Shown here in pieces: positions 9,801 through 24,800 of a stretch of 64,000 nt of DNA (position 1 is the stretch's first letter; the number at the start of each line of letters is the position of its first letter). The position numbers were made by a program, and so were the translations under genes. The stretch is from contig JAJKFH010000028.1 of the NCBI GenBank assembly GCA_023333565.1, forward strand, positions 248,001 to 312,000. The letters are read 5' to 3'. The notes under the pieces were generated by a model. That model ran no database searches, was not told the DNA's origin, and worked only from the letters and a program-made list of their open reading frames with translations. The DNA is from Puffinus mauretanicus (Eukaryota; Chordata; Aves; Procellariiformes; Procellariidae).

Positions 9801-12800
9801 TGGATACCAAAATTACATACGGTCAAACACAATCTGGCAAATCAATTCAAGAAAAAATTATTCAAGGACTACTGTACAAAAAAACGGGCTGTTTTCCAGG
9901 GTGGCAGACTACAGGGGGCTGGGATGGTATAGGACAGGAAATACCACTGTGCATTTGACCTGTTCCTACGTTCCTCTCATCAGCTGCTGGCCAGTGTCAG
10001 GAACAAGATAAAGGGGTGAATGGATCTTTGATCTGACTCAAGCTTATTCTTAAGTCCTAAACTTCTTATCTGGAACAAGGACTCTTTGTAATCCTGTTTT
10101 TGAATAAGAACTTTTATTTATAAACCTGGCTTCGCACTTATTGAAAAAGTTTATCAGTGTAAGTAAAACCCCAATAGGGAACATTCACACAGAATAATAG
10201 TTTAATTTATTTCAGTAATTCTCTGGAGATATTATATTTATCTATCAGGGGTACTAAATCATGGGATATTCAGCAAAACAATAATGCCAAATAGAATAAA
10301 ACTAGAATTTAAAAGGTTATTAGGTAAAAATATTATCCAATATTATATTAATTATTAAAGCTTAATCAAAGCCAATTCATCTTTAACATCTACTATCCAC
10401 TGCTTATAACAAAACATAATTGTATGGTGTAGGGAAGCATACTTTTTGAGCGTTTCTCTAAGATTTTTAAATCTTCCTTCAGATGATACAGTCTTCTGAA
10501 GCTTGTCCATGAGAGCTTTTGTCTAGAAAGAAAATGCATTACAAATGTCATTGCTATTGCACATAAATGACTGGGATTAGATTTTAGAAAAGGTGTAATT
10601 CACTTAGCATCTTCACCCATTTTGAAAAGTAATAACATAGGCATTAGGAATTTAGCTTCATTGTAGTTCCGAATGTATTTCTGAAAATGGAGATTAGGCA
10701 CCATGAAAAATTTTCCTTTGAGTAATACATAGAACCTGTATCTATGCTAACATTATTTAGCCCGCAAAGTCAGGAAAAAACAAAAGTTCATTAAATTAAT
10801 GGCCAGCAATTCAGTTTACTGCATATACAAGAATATTAGAGACTTGATCTTACATGTTGCTGAGCATCCTCAGCTGCCTTTACTGAAATTAGCGATAGTA
10901 AAGGATGTTTACTGCCTTGCAGCTTGCACTAAGCTGGTTTTGCCTCCAAGTTTCTGAAAAAAGCTGAATATGTATTTGAAAATATATTACTGTCTTACAC
11001 AAATTACTTTCAGTGGGCATCATCAGAGCTTGGTTACTTTGTAAGCAAAATAAATTTGCTTTTCAGTCTATTTATGCTATAGATTTGAGACAGTATAGAG
11101 AATCATGAGAAATTTGTCATATTTGAAACTGAATTTCCAATTAAGAGAAAGCTGTAGGCAGAAGCAGACACTTTCTTTTTCTTCTAAATAGCAGGCTGAT
11201 GAAACACTCAGATTACATTTCCAGTAAGTACTGGAGAACTGTGCAACAACATTGATCTGTTGTAGTTGTTTTTTTTAATTGAGAAGTTTAAAAATCAAAC
11301 AAATTCTAAACATAAAACTTTTGGAGGTAAACTCTTACATAACAGTTTGTACTGAAAGGATTTTCTGCATATTTTTAAATAAAAGAACATAGCACCAGCT
11401 ATAAAGCATCTGAGAAAAAGCTGACTGGAGAAAGAAGGCAGTGCGGTCAGAATGTATTCTAAGTGAATTTCATGGCTTTGGATGCTTGAGTGCTTTGCAA
11501 AAGCTGCAGAAACATACGGAGGAGGAAATGCAATGATAAAAGCCCACCTTTTGCATGTCAATTAGCCAGACCTAAAATGGGCAATCTGAAATCTTCCAAT
11601 TAGCAGGAGTAAACCCTGTATCCAGCTGCTGCCTAACTTACAAGTGATTGGCTCTGTCCTTGCTCTGTTATTCCACCATACTAAAAAATTCACTTTTTTT
11701 TTTTCAAATAGCAGAAAGCTGAGATTTAAATCATTCAACCAATATCTCCAAACCATTTAAAACAGAGAACATAAAATCACAGAATCATAGAATATCTCGA
11801 GTTGGAAGGGACCCACAGGGATCATCAAGTCCAACTCCCTATAAAAGACTGGATACTCTTCATCCTGGCTAGTCTTGGTTTTTGTGTCTTATTTTTGTTA
11901 TTGGCACTCTCACAGGCTCAGCCATGCTGCTGACGGTCTCAGCAGCAAGGTAAGGGTTAAAGGGAGATATTCACTGCATTTAAACTTAGGCATCTAAATG
12001 AGAAAGAGGTCTGGTTGTCTACGGTCTCTTACTGAGTAGCAAAACCTCGGCACCTTGAGAGGAAATGCTGACCTTTCTACCGACTCTCTGCACAGGGAAA
12101 TACGGCTCCTGTTTCAGGCACCTGAGCTGACTATAGTTTTAGCTAGTAACCACCTAGATGTGTAAATCTGAAAATATCTAAATTTAGTTTTCTCAAATAT
12201 TTCAGTACTTCTGGCTCAAGTCGTAGGCTTAGGCACCTGCTAATTCCATTTAAATCAGTTTGTTCCTCCAGATATTTAATTAATGATACCAAAAAAAGGG
12301 TAAGCTAAATACAAAATACTTTGACATGAAATACCAGTACCACTTGGTGTTTCCAGCAAATAGTCAGAGTATTGTAAAAGTAGAAATATTTATGGGAGGA
12401 ATCCTATCTCAACATGTCGTTTTCTGAACACACTGACCAGTGAAATCTAGAAACCATACTGTAATCATGTCCTCCTTACCTGTTTGGATACTTTACCCCA
12501 AGTTTTCTTAAGTCTGTAGATTGCACTTCTGTTCAAGGCTGACGTGATTTCTAACACACCATTATAATTGTGCATACATCGACAGATATCAGCTACTGCT
12601 ACCCACTTTTCAATTGAGTTAGCCCGGGAGCTGACATCAGCGTAATTCATGATTTGGGAGGCAACAAGGTTACTCATCTGACCAAACAAAGAGGAAGAAA
12701 TTTAGGACATTTAAATATAATCCCTTTCAACATATAATTATTTAATGAACAAGGCAGAAAAAACTAATGCAGAACAGAACTCATGGCTCTCAATAAAACC

Positions 12801-15800
12801 AGAGAAGGTGTATTGAGAACAGTGTTGTAGGGAAGTGGGGGGGAATGACAATATGAAAGATGGTTAAGAGATGCAATGGGGAGTATCTCCAAGCCAACAG
12901 TAATAAAACTGACCGGGAAGTAAAATTCATGGAAAATGGTAAACAGCAAAGATATAGTTAGGGATGCAGAGGGCGTTCATTAAATAGAATCGGTGTTATA
13001 TTTTCACTCTCTAGAGAAAATTTAGTTTCCTCTATAAGCAACAAGGCATTGTAGTACAATTTAAAATGTTCTACTTTATTAAATGGCCATTGAAATGCTG
13101 AGTACCAATTCTTGAAAACGAGAATCTTCATGTGCTTTGATTTAAAAGGTTAATCACAAAAAGACTGTAACATTCAGTTAATACTAGATAAGAAGTTACA
13201 TCACATTGTAAAAAAAAAAGATATTTTTGTCCCAGAGGTCACAGACAGTGTCAATGGAGTTCCTAGAAAGTAATCTATATTTAAGAGTACTTACATCATT
13301 AAAATGTTGACTAGTTTTCATAATATAGGGTGTTCTCTCATTTTTATCCACTTTCATCCAGCCCTGCCCAAGAAACTCTCTAGACATTGAAAGGAGAGGA
13401 AAAAACAAACAAAAATGCCCTTAATATATACAGTACAGAGCCTCTGCTTGTAACCATAGCCTAAGCAGACTCCAAGTATACCTCATTTTGTTAGAAGGTA
13501 ATAACACAGCTTTACACTAATTCCAGCATTTCACTATACCATTTTTAATGCTGTCTGAAGCAGTAAATGTTATAAAACAGATTTATTTTTCTTCTAATCC
13601 CCTCCCCCAGCCCCGCCATCCTGATTTTCAGCATTTGTGACCCTATTTGAAATTGGTCTTGTCAGTTTACATGGTTATATCCATGTTACACTGCTATATG
13701 AATGAAGCTGATTTGACACTCCCTCCCTAGAGACTCAGCACTTCCACACGACATTCACCCTTCACTAGCCCAGAGCCTTAGACCACAGATTTTTTTTCTT
13801 AGCAAAGAACTCAGTCTTTCAAAACACGACCAAACTATAGGGGAGTTCAGAGGCAATGATAGAAACAGCTGAAGGACATTATCCTGTTACGTATGCAAAC
13901 CTTTTTGCCAGTAGCATGAATTAGTGTAGTGCCTAACACTGCCAGTCGGTAACTCATCCACCGTACTCACTTCAGTCGCTCGTAGGAGGACACTTACTCA
14001 TATGGTATGCTTCGGAAAACTACGTGATCTAAAAGAGTTATTTGCTCTGCAAGCTCCATGGCCGACAAAGTCTCAAAGCACTCTGGTTTTGGACAATCTG
14101 ACTGCAAAAATAAGGAGAACACTTGATGATCTCTTTTTGCATCAAAGGACATTTCAAAGCACAGGGTATTAAGAACTTCGTATGAACTTTCAACACAGAG
14201 TTGTAATTAACTTCTTTGCTCCAAAGAAATAGGGATTAAAAAAAATTGCTAACAACACAAGGGTAAACAGCAGGCTGGAAACTCATAGCAAAACAGGCAC
14301 ATACCAAGTCATGAGTAAGTACGTAGGTCAGTTAAAGACTGCGTATTCTGCGTTACTTTCCACATAACCACTCTGCACCTAGTTCATTGCCCACACTCTT
14401 CTTCGAATTAATGCAATGCACTTATGAGATGGTGGTGACTACAGTTTGGAGGATGGGCATTGTCAGTCAAGGCCAGCTATGGTTCTGATGGCAGCTGAGA
14501 TGGCAGACATTTATAATTTCATATATTAATATCTTTCCCTTTTTTTTCCCATCATGTGATTTAAATCCAAATCCTAAAGCTTTGATCTGTTCATCTTTGA
14601 TACGGGCTCCAAATTCTTCCTTTCTCTAAACTAAAATGTACTTTCCTGACATAGAAGAACAGTATTTCTGTTCAGAGTTGTAAATTTGCAGTTGTGCTAC
14701 ATTTTATTGACTTAAACCCACAACATTTCTATAGGAGTATTTATGTTTAAATTTCAAGATGAACTTACCATCTGAATGATATCCTCTATTTTTAAATGGG
14801 TATCATCTTGATCATCCTGAGAAAGAGCCCTGAAAAATTAAGTAGCAGAACATCCTATATAAATAAAATTGTCTATGGTTATGAGAAAACCTTATCACAG
14901 ATAGGCAATCATGTTTATCTAAAATAAATCCTAAGACTGCAATTGAAGATGTAAAGAAGAAAAAATCTGGTACCTAAAATCTAATGTCTTATTTTAAGTA
15001 AAAGTGTACAAAATGGTACGGCATCAGAGTCACGTAAGAGAAAATTATGGTCATGGAGGCTTAAAATCTCTGAGCTAAGGACAGCATATACTGTAGAATG
15101 GTCAATAGCTACTGTACTTATTTGCTGATTATAGTGATAAGGTTTCTACATCTATCCCACTTTGACATTAGTGCAAAGAAGTTTGGTGGACAAAGAAAAA
15201 TTCCCTTTTCAAGAACTTGACTGGCAACACAAAAACACGACACAGTAACAATAATATTTAATCAGAAGCTTTCTATCCTGAATAATCCTAGGAAACCTCA
15301 AGGTGGAAAATTACATTTCAAGCCTTTTCTCTGATTTTTAAACTACTGTGCTAAGTGATATTTTGGGGAAATGTTTGAAAAATCAACATTTGAGAAGTGA
15401 AGAAAAGACAGCAAAATAAGCATGCATAAAAGAGTGATTCACTGGGAAGTGTTCTAGTTTATTGGCACTACACCGTCCTATTCAGTGTCCCACACAACTG
15501 TGACTGCGGTGATAGACAACAAACTGCTAACAGATTGTACTTGTAGCAAGTACATAATTTCCTTTCAGTAATACAAGTGTTAATCCATGCTTCCAACTCT
15601 GCTATAGAAAACCTGTGATTATTAGGGTTATTTCAGAGTAATGGGTCAAAAATGAACCCAGCAGAAGTAACAAGTATTCAAACCCCATCTACCCTGATGG
15701 GGTACACCTTGGCACATAATTCTAAGATCTTACCCCTTCATTTGGAAAATATAGACTCAAAAAAACATTGAATAGACTGGATTTATATAATATAGGAAAG

Positions 15801-18800
15801 AGAAGATTTAAGGAGAAAGAACAATATGTCGGTATGTAAAAAGACATATAAAGACACCAACGATATGCCAAGAGGTCACTGGACTGATTCAGGGGAGATC
15901 TGGTTTCAACAATAAGTTCAATTTTCCAACTGCAAGCATAGGTGAGCACCAAAACAGGCTTTCTGCAGAAGTTGTAGAGTACTCATCAGCTGAATTTTCA
16001 AGGAAAGTTTAGATGACCGTTTTCAAAGAAGATCCAGGTCTACTGATCATTCCAGAAAGCACAGCAACTGGACCAGCTATTTTCTCATGGTACCTCCAAT
16101 TCTTTATTTTTGCACTCTGTAATAACAGACTTCGCATGTACCAGCTGGAGAAAGGGTTAAAAGAAAAGGATTATATTGCCTGGAGACTTGAGCTATGAGT
16201 GTAAGATATGGAATTTGTACTATGTGGGTGGGGAGGAAGTGTTAATGCTTAGTACACTAGGTTCTTCTGTAGTGGGTTGCTGTTGTTTCCTTTAGGTTTG
16301 CCAAATTGGAGGACTAGGGTAAAATCAAATGCAGATACTCAGAGAAAAGATCTACGAAACCTCGTTGCCTTTATTTTCAGGCTATCAAATCCACACAAAA
16401 TGCCCCTTTCTTCATAGGAGTTGGAAACACCTCATGTCTGGGTGGGCAAGCCGTGCAAAGTCTTGAATGTCTACTTCTTCAGGAGAACCCTAAGCTTCTT
16501 CTCCAGATAACAGTGGTGTGCAGCCTCAGTAACTGTAAATAGACTGGCAATCTGTCTTTCCTGAGCAGCTTATTTTGTGCTGTATCTCATGACTGATTGC
16601 CTGCAGAAAGGTATTGTTCATCATATGACAAGAGCATGTGCTTCCTGGCAATAAAAAAGAAGAGAGCACTTGCCCTTCTGCCCCAAGTATTCTCAGTAAT
16701 CTTGTAAACTCATCATTTGAGTTCCTTACATATAACTTTATATTGGCTGGAGTTCTCATCTTTGGTACAGAAATGATTGTATTTGCTTAATACAAAATAA
16801 AATAGGAAACATGAGATTCTTAAAAGGCTGAAAATAATTAACTTTTCCCCATCTTTGCTTCCTGATACTCTCTAACATGACGTCTCACATTTTATGTAGA
16901 CTTCCAATCCTTCATTCTAAAGAGGTGACTGACTTTTTCTCTAACACAATGGTCTCATGAAAAAAATTCTCCTTTTATCCATAAATGCTCTACGTTTAAA
17001 TCTGCAGAAGGCAACACATCTCCAGACTAGATAAAGCTCCTTTTTGATAGCATCAATATCAGCTTCCACTTCAGTCTGCACTGTTGTCAGCTTTGGGACA
17101 CCTAGTTTCAACAGAGGTCTAGGAAGATATGTTGAGCTGATCAGTTCCCATTGCACTCCTTGGAGAGCCTCCTGGAAGCTGGGTAAGACACACAGGTCCA
17201 TGTGAAAAAGGTTATGACAGAAAGCAAAGGTAAGGAGAGATTCTGCCGGGCTGTTTAACAGTATCCCTCTCAGGGAGGACTGAATGGGGTTATACCTCCA
17301 TCGTTATCCTTACAAATGAAGGAAGTAAATAGGTAAGAAATAACTTTCTAATTCTTAGAGTCAGAAGCTAAGATTAGACCTCCCTCTCACTTAAACAATT
17401 CTTCATGCTTGACCAGGCCAAATATTCAAATAATTTTCTAGCGGAAAACATTAACATCTGTCTCCTCATTCCTTTACGGTGCATAAAATATTTTAAAAAT
17501 ATTTTAGAAGCTGGTGTAAGTTATAGAGCCTGAGATGTATTGTCTGGTGAGATCATACAAGGCAGAAAATTGGTCATCCATCAAATTTTGACCTCTGCAT
17601 ATCCCTGGATTTCATTTACGTTTATTCTGAGGAAGAAGAAGGAGGAATTGTTTCTTGAACCACCCTTTTTTTCCCCAGATCGGACTATTTATCAAAGTTA
17701 TTCACTGCTGTTCAGTGTGAACTTTACACCTTCCTGCTTCACCATCCATGAAATTTTACCTAGATTTCAGGGGTTAGTAAATAAGGCTGATAAAATCTCA
17801 AGCAAAACATACTTCAGTAGGTTTGCCTAGCTTTCAGAATGCATATTGAATAAAAAGAAAAAGAAGCTTTTCTACCCTGCAGAGAAATCCTGTCAGTCCA
17901 TTCAACAAAAATCTCATCACGCAAGAAATACCAGCTGTTCTGTTTGATGACTCAAGAAGGCATGAAGCTCAGTATCTCTCATAAACACTTTCCTTGCCGT
18001 TCATATTCTACACAGAGTCTTTCCCAGAGCTGACCATAATATCTTTGGAATATAAACCAACCTTTCCTCCTCCTCTAATCTCTGCTAACAAAGGGACTGA
18101 TTTTCCCAGGACACGTATGTGCACATACACTCAAAGGCTGGGTCAGCTTGTAAAAAGAGACATTTGTACCCAATGTCCTTCAAGGAGACAGTCCATGGAA
18201 TATACCCATACGTAGGCTCAGAAAGCATGAACTTTCTTTCAGGAGTGTTTGAACATTAAATTTATGATACGAAATGCTTTTCCTAACCTCACTCTGAATT
18301 CCTCTACTTTTCAGTGTCGAGAGTAGACGACGAAAACTGAAATGTGGGGAAGCCAAGACCTACAGCGAGGGTTGACTGGCAAACCAGACCACATGTTTTG
18401 ATATGCCAAGGCCTTTTAGATATAAAAGCCTGCAGAAAGCACCTCTTCAGAACAACTAAAAAGCCTATTTTATGACACTCACCTAGCAATTGGGTGAATG
18501 ACTATTTTCACAAGGGTCATGTCAATTGGCTCAGCCCTCCCTCCCATTTTCATCCTGTCCCAGAGAAGCCTTTTGAATGAAAGTTTCATCAAAACTTCCA
18601 GTTATGACAAATCTGTGCTTTCACATAAAAAATATGCTGTCAAAAATCTTCAAACAAATCGATTTCTAGTAACAGTAAAAAAGCTTTTCACTTCTAGGTG
18701 GGTAATTTATGTTCCTCCCCTAAGTAGTATTGGATGATTCTTCTCCACCTAGAAGAAAACCAAAAAGATAACATCTTTCCAAGGAGGTGGGTATGTGGTG

Positions 18801-21800
18801 GTGATGGACTGAGCAGCATTTCTCCAAACTAGACATTGGTATGTGAACCAAAAGAGGAACACAATACCTGGAAGCACATTTCTACAACAAGAAAGACTCT
18901 AGATAGCTTTAGGACATCCAGGGTGGGATTCACATCCTCTGCAAGTCACTGCCTGTGTTCTGTAATTGCCTGAGAAAGCAAGGTGTCTTCTATGATCTCA
19001 GGAGGAAGAGTCTAAATTTAGACAATTTTGGTGGACAGAATCTCTCTCGTGACAGGCAGCTACCTTGGAAGCAGTGCTTCATTAACTGTCTACAGTTTGT
19101 TTTGTGGGCCCTACCAAAGAATTTTTAATAAGTCAATGCAGAGAGGAAATCCCTTCCCTTCACCCTGTCCTTATAACCTATGGACAGTTCAAGGAACTTA
19201 AGAAATAATTTTATTCTATTACAGGCCTTCTCTTAACATTCAGAAGATTGACCATAATCTGCCATGTTGGCAAATGATAGCAAATCTGTAATCTGATGCA
19301 GAAAAAAAGAAAACAATGATATGAGAGATACACTGGTGTAGAACACGGTGCCTCTCCACAACGTCTTGGTGCAGTATGGGAGTGTTTGTTTAAAGCTTAG
19401 CAGTTCTTGGCCAAGAGGAACACAGTCTTGGTTGTCCCTACTACAATAAATAGTAATCTTCAGAGACAAGTAATAGAGAGAACTCTTTCAGTTTAGGGAA
19501 GAGCATGTTCAATGTTTGCTTTGACCTACTTCCACAACCAGCCATGGCACCACGGGAGGCATCAGGCAAGAATGTCAGGGAAAGAATCATTTCTGTGTCG
19601 CCATGTCCTCTTTTTCACCAGAAGCGGTATCTTTGTTTTTAGTGCAAATACAGAAAAACCTTTGTTCTTCTGGCACTAGAAACCTGGTTGCCAACTGGGT
19701 TCATACAATTGTATTGTCAGATAGGACACAGGCATGCAGATATTGTCTCTTCTGCTTCTGTTGGTTTCTCATTCTTCATGAAATCCGTTCCAGAATTGAG
19801 CAAGGACCTTTTCAACCTGCCAGAAAAGCTAAACCCTCCTGATAGAAACTATTCCTCAGGTTTATATTCTGAATTATTAAAAAGTTAAGTTTTCAAAGAA
19901 CAGTCTGGAGTTGGTTCCACCTCTGAATCCACTAACAAGCAGGACCAGAGGGACTTCTGCTTTCTGCCCCAATAGCTGAGACGGTTCCTGAGGCAGCCAG
20001 AAGTGTATGTTCACAGTCTCCATGGGACAGCAGGTCACTGCTTAAGACTAGCAACTTGATCAGTTTTTTTAAAGCTTATAAATATTCCTAATATGCAATA
20101 AAAATGAAGGCTTGTGGAAGAGTAAAGGAAGGCGCACCCCTGTGTCATTACCACAGATCTACTGTTACACACAAACAACTCCATTCAACTGCAGATTACT
20201 TCTTAAATCCTGTAATTTCCTCTTCTCAGTTAACTATATAGCCTTGCTGAGAATGTATCTTTGGGAGTAATTACAGTGCTTTCTGAAAGCTTGGAAACTA
20301 CTCTTAATTACCAGACAACCCATTTTCCTGAGGTGATTTAAGAACCAGACCTCCTCCTTTTAGCAAAAGGATGAGATATATGACACATTTCATCCCAGCT
20401 GAATGATTTTTTTGTCCAAAATCAGAATTGCTCAATACACTCTTTCTCACAAGGTTACTGAAGCAGTTCCCATTCCTGAAGAATTAATTTCTCCTTACCA
20501 GCTAACTGTTAACGAATTTGACATGCCTGGCAAAGAACTGCCTCCTGTGGCTGGAGAACAAGCCCAAAGGCTTCAGATTACAGTTTTGCTCAGCGTTAAG
20601 ACTTTGGGACAGTTTGTTTTATGTGATAACATTTTTAACTTGGAGACTATATTCTGATGTCCTGTTGACTGCAGCTTAACTACAGTTTAAATTATGAAAG
20701 TTATGTTCATGCAACAGCCTTTATCTGAAAGTTTACTTATGCAACAACTTCTATTTGAAAGTTTATGGGCAGTTTCTGTACATCATAAACACGTGGATAG
20801 GACATAGGAGTCATTTCAGCTGCTACTGAAATATGGTTGCTACAGAAAACGGAACATAGCGGTTTTCTGGACTCTTGGGACAGCAATACTATGTCACTGA
20901 TGCTTATTGGACTTAGTGTTGAAATAGTATTGAAATTGAATTAGTATTGAAATATTCAACATACACATTGTCCAGCATGCATATATGTTAGCAGCATCGC
21001 CATCTTGAAAAGCAATAAAGGATTTTTGATAACCAATAGTAGCCATGGCTTCAATTTCATGCCTCATTTTGAAGGAAAGTGGGACATCCATGCAACATTC
21101 AGACAAAAGGACTAGTCCTGCACACCGAGCCACCAATGGCTCTTTTTCCAGTGCTAGTTTGTGGGATGTAACCAAGTAGTTATGATTCTGTATGACCAAA
21201 ACTATAGTCAAACTATGTCGTTTGAAAAATCTGGCAGGATTAGGGTATATAGCTGCAACCCTGATGAAAGGTGGCTTGGCTGAGGACCATATCTCAGGAA
21301 ATCTTCATTCTTTACCTGTTTCCAACAGAAACTCCCACTGGGAACTTGGCTAGGTCATTTTATTCATGCTTTACTTGCCTGCTTGTAAAATGCCATAATA
21401 CTTTCCAGACATACTGTGAGGATAATGACTATGAAAGAAGGATTTTAAAAAATGCAATCTGTTTCTACAAAATATTTCAAATGAGTTAATTTTTAATTAA
21501 CTTTTAGTTCCAGTTATGCGCATACATTTTTTTCCATTTTTACTAGAATTTTATTTTTGAGTATTGTTTTATTTCACTACCCTTCCTTTTGCTTTTTCTT
21601 TTCCCCATTTCTCAGTTTTTGAAAATTTAATTTTTTCAGAATTTTCACTTCTTACAGAATTTAACTTTTTTGTGAAAGAAATATACACTGTGCTCAGTTA
21701 CATATACGGTGTGCTCAAATACTAAAGTAGTAAGTGCTGGAAGGAAAGAGAGGACAAACAATACCTACCGTTTCACAGAACAGCAGTAAAAGGATGCAAA

Positions 21801-24800
21801 TGGGGGCAACTCACAGTTTACACCAAGGTCCCATTTTTTGATGCAACAGCTAATGGAAACTGGCTAATTGGAAACTGAATACAGGAAATTACTAACAAAT
21901 TTATACGTTAAAGGCCTATAAATCTATTCCATTACTCTGCCAGGAACAGCCAATCCAGGTTTATTTTCTCATATTTTCTTAAGAAGCTAAAGGTCTTAAG
22001 GTATTTTTTCCTGCTGTGAGCAATCTGACAGAACCTTGGCTGTCACATATATTATTAAACCCCATTATCCTAATCCTTTTTGCTCTTCTTGCTTGCTGTT
22101 TCTTCCAAGGAAATACATGAAACAAATTTACTATTTTTACTTTGAATAACAGTACATGCAGTATAATTTAAAAGGAAGTTTATTTTTACTTATGTAAAAA
22201 TTAAGTAGGATCCCATTGACATGAAGTTGTTTCATTAAGAACTTATCTTTGTTTCTTATCCTTTATTTGACTTTTTTCCCTCCAGGTGAACAACTTTCCC
22301 CTCATTCTTCTGACATTCTTTTTCACATAAGTATCTGATGGGGAAACTTGTCAAATGGTCTTAGAAAATTCAGATACACTGCATTTATTGCACCCTTATT
22401 GGCTTTACAGCAGAATACTTACAAAAATACTAACAAAGCATGTCATAGATTTATCTGTGGTTTTTTTCATTGTATCTTATTTTAACAACTGCTTAGTCTT
22501 TAAATGTTTACTGCTTCTTAGTAATGTAGAACAATTTACATGAAATCAGTTACTATAGAATATTCACACTTAGTAGACAAAATTATTTTCACTGATAACT
22601 GCTCATAAAGATTTGTCTCCCTGGCATGACTAGACACTCAACTCTGTAATACCAACCCTAAGTGACAAAATAAGGTGTTCTAACCCTAACTTAAATAGTC
22701 CTGGTTATGCAGAAGCTTAAAGGTCTTTTATTTCATGACACTAACTAAACAAGAATTCGTCTCTGTAAGCTACCCAAAGAACTTTGGATGTGGTGTCAAC
22801 ACAAAGGAAGGTGCAGCCATGGTCTTGTTAGGATATTATGACACGTTAACCCATTATCAGCCTCTGGTGAGCTTAGCAGAGTGGGTGGTTTGTTATTAAG
22901 ATAGGAGTTGCTCAAGGTATTATAGTGAGTGGTCTTGTTGCTTTACTGGGCAGCATTTTTCACTGCTGCTTAAAGACTGAACGCACGGCTGCCAGCTGTT
23001 CTGCAGCAAAATTTTCTAATACAGGTATTTTTATGAATGAGAATTAAAACACACTCCATTTTATAGCTAATAAAACCCTTAGTAATCCTTCGAAATTAAA
23101 TACTCTGGAGAAAAACCAAATCCTGTGAATTTTATGATACATGATCCCCTAACTATTTCATATGCTACAGTTAACACACTAAATTATTAGAAACGTATTT
23201 ACCTTAGTATATTTGCGGTAGCTTTCCTTTCTTGTGGCAGAAGGTCAGGGTCTCTCAAAACTTCTTCCAGCAAATTTAACACATTCATTTTCAGCTCGTT
23301 GTTCAGCTCAAAATCCTACAAAGGAAAACAATTTTACTTCCTTTTGTTTTAACAACGTTGATCAAATAATTGAAAGGATATACTTTTGTGAGTTTTGCCT
23401 TTTTTTTTTTTTTTTGCTATTAGGTTTGAAAATATTTAGAAAACTTGGAAAGCTGTTGTAGCTGTTGAACAGGCTACAAAAGTGGGAGCCCGAAAGGCTG
23501 TAATTTATCTCCTTTTCTGACCTTTATCTTCTGTGTGGAAATGGGCAGATCACTTAACCTTTCTCTTCTGAAGTAAGAACTACGTCTCACCAATACCCAC
23601 AAAATGCCTTATCCTCTTTTCTTCTGTGATGACTATAAAAGTGGAAAAACACTTTAATTGCAATACTGAGACCACTGCCTAGCAAAGCTGGACGCTGGGG
23701 TTTTTTCACTGTTTTCTCAAGTTTCTCTGTTTATCTGCCTCCCACTCTGGTATTTCTTATCTCATACTCACCCTTTTGGAAAGGTCTGCTTTTTTGTTCC
23801 ACGTAGTGGAGTACTCAACCTAATAAGCTTGATAAATCAGACTAGATCTCTGGCACTGCACATAAGAGCTTCAGCATTTTAATTATTTCTGAGGCAGACT
23901 GATACCTGACACAGGAAAACCCAACAACCATTTCTGTTGATCTCTGATATTGGAGAAAACCAAAGAATAGAACAACGTATGAACTTTAAGGTGGGAACTT
24001 ACAGGAGTAGACTGCAAAAATGCTTTTATTGAGCTCAAAGCTAGCATTTCGGTAAGAAAACTAAACCCAAAACCTTCAGTCATCTAGTGCATCATAGAAC
24101 TTCCTTGATAACCCACAGTTACTTGCAAGCAAGACCATGTTTGTGGCAAGACCCTGCTTGTTTCCATGGGAATGAAGCCACAAAGTTATCGAAACTGGGA
24201 AATGTTGATTTTCCCAAAGAATCAGCTACAACCCTTTCTGTTGCGACAGGCTCCTAAACTGACAGGATTTCTGGAGATAGGTGTCTCTGAGGAGAACCGC
24301 CCCTGATGAAGACACATGTCCCCACATCATGTGTTTCACTTGAGGGGATGCGGGAGCATCAGAGAGCACCCAAAGCCACGAAAGAAGGTGATGCTTAGTT
24401 TGGAGAAGGGATGAAATAGTTAAGACAAGGAGGATGATGCATGGTCATTAAAGAAAGTGGTGTCACAGCCACGCTTATAGCACTTTTTTGAGAAAGCTTA
24501 TTGCTCAAAACATCAGCGCTCAGAAATACCCTGCTGTCACCCGCCAGCAATGCCTTGGGCATTTCCCTCCTGTTACAAGCATCCCTTTTTACCCTTCAAA
24601 AGTCTTCTCAACTTGGCCAGAGCTAATTCATATTTTGAAACCAACTAGGATCCGTGTCTTAGTTTTTTGTGATGCTTGTCCATATGAGAGGATGTTGGAG
24701 AACAGGAAGCTGTGCAATAGTGGGTTACATATGCCTGAAAAACTAGCAAAAAAATAGTTCCAGGTACTGCATTTTGTTTGTTTTATAAAATAAGTTTTCT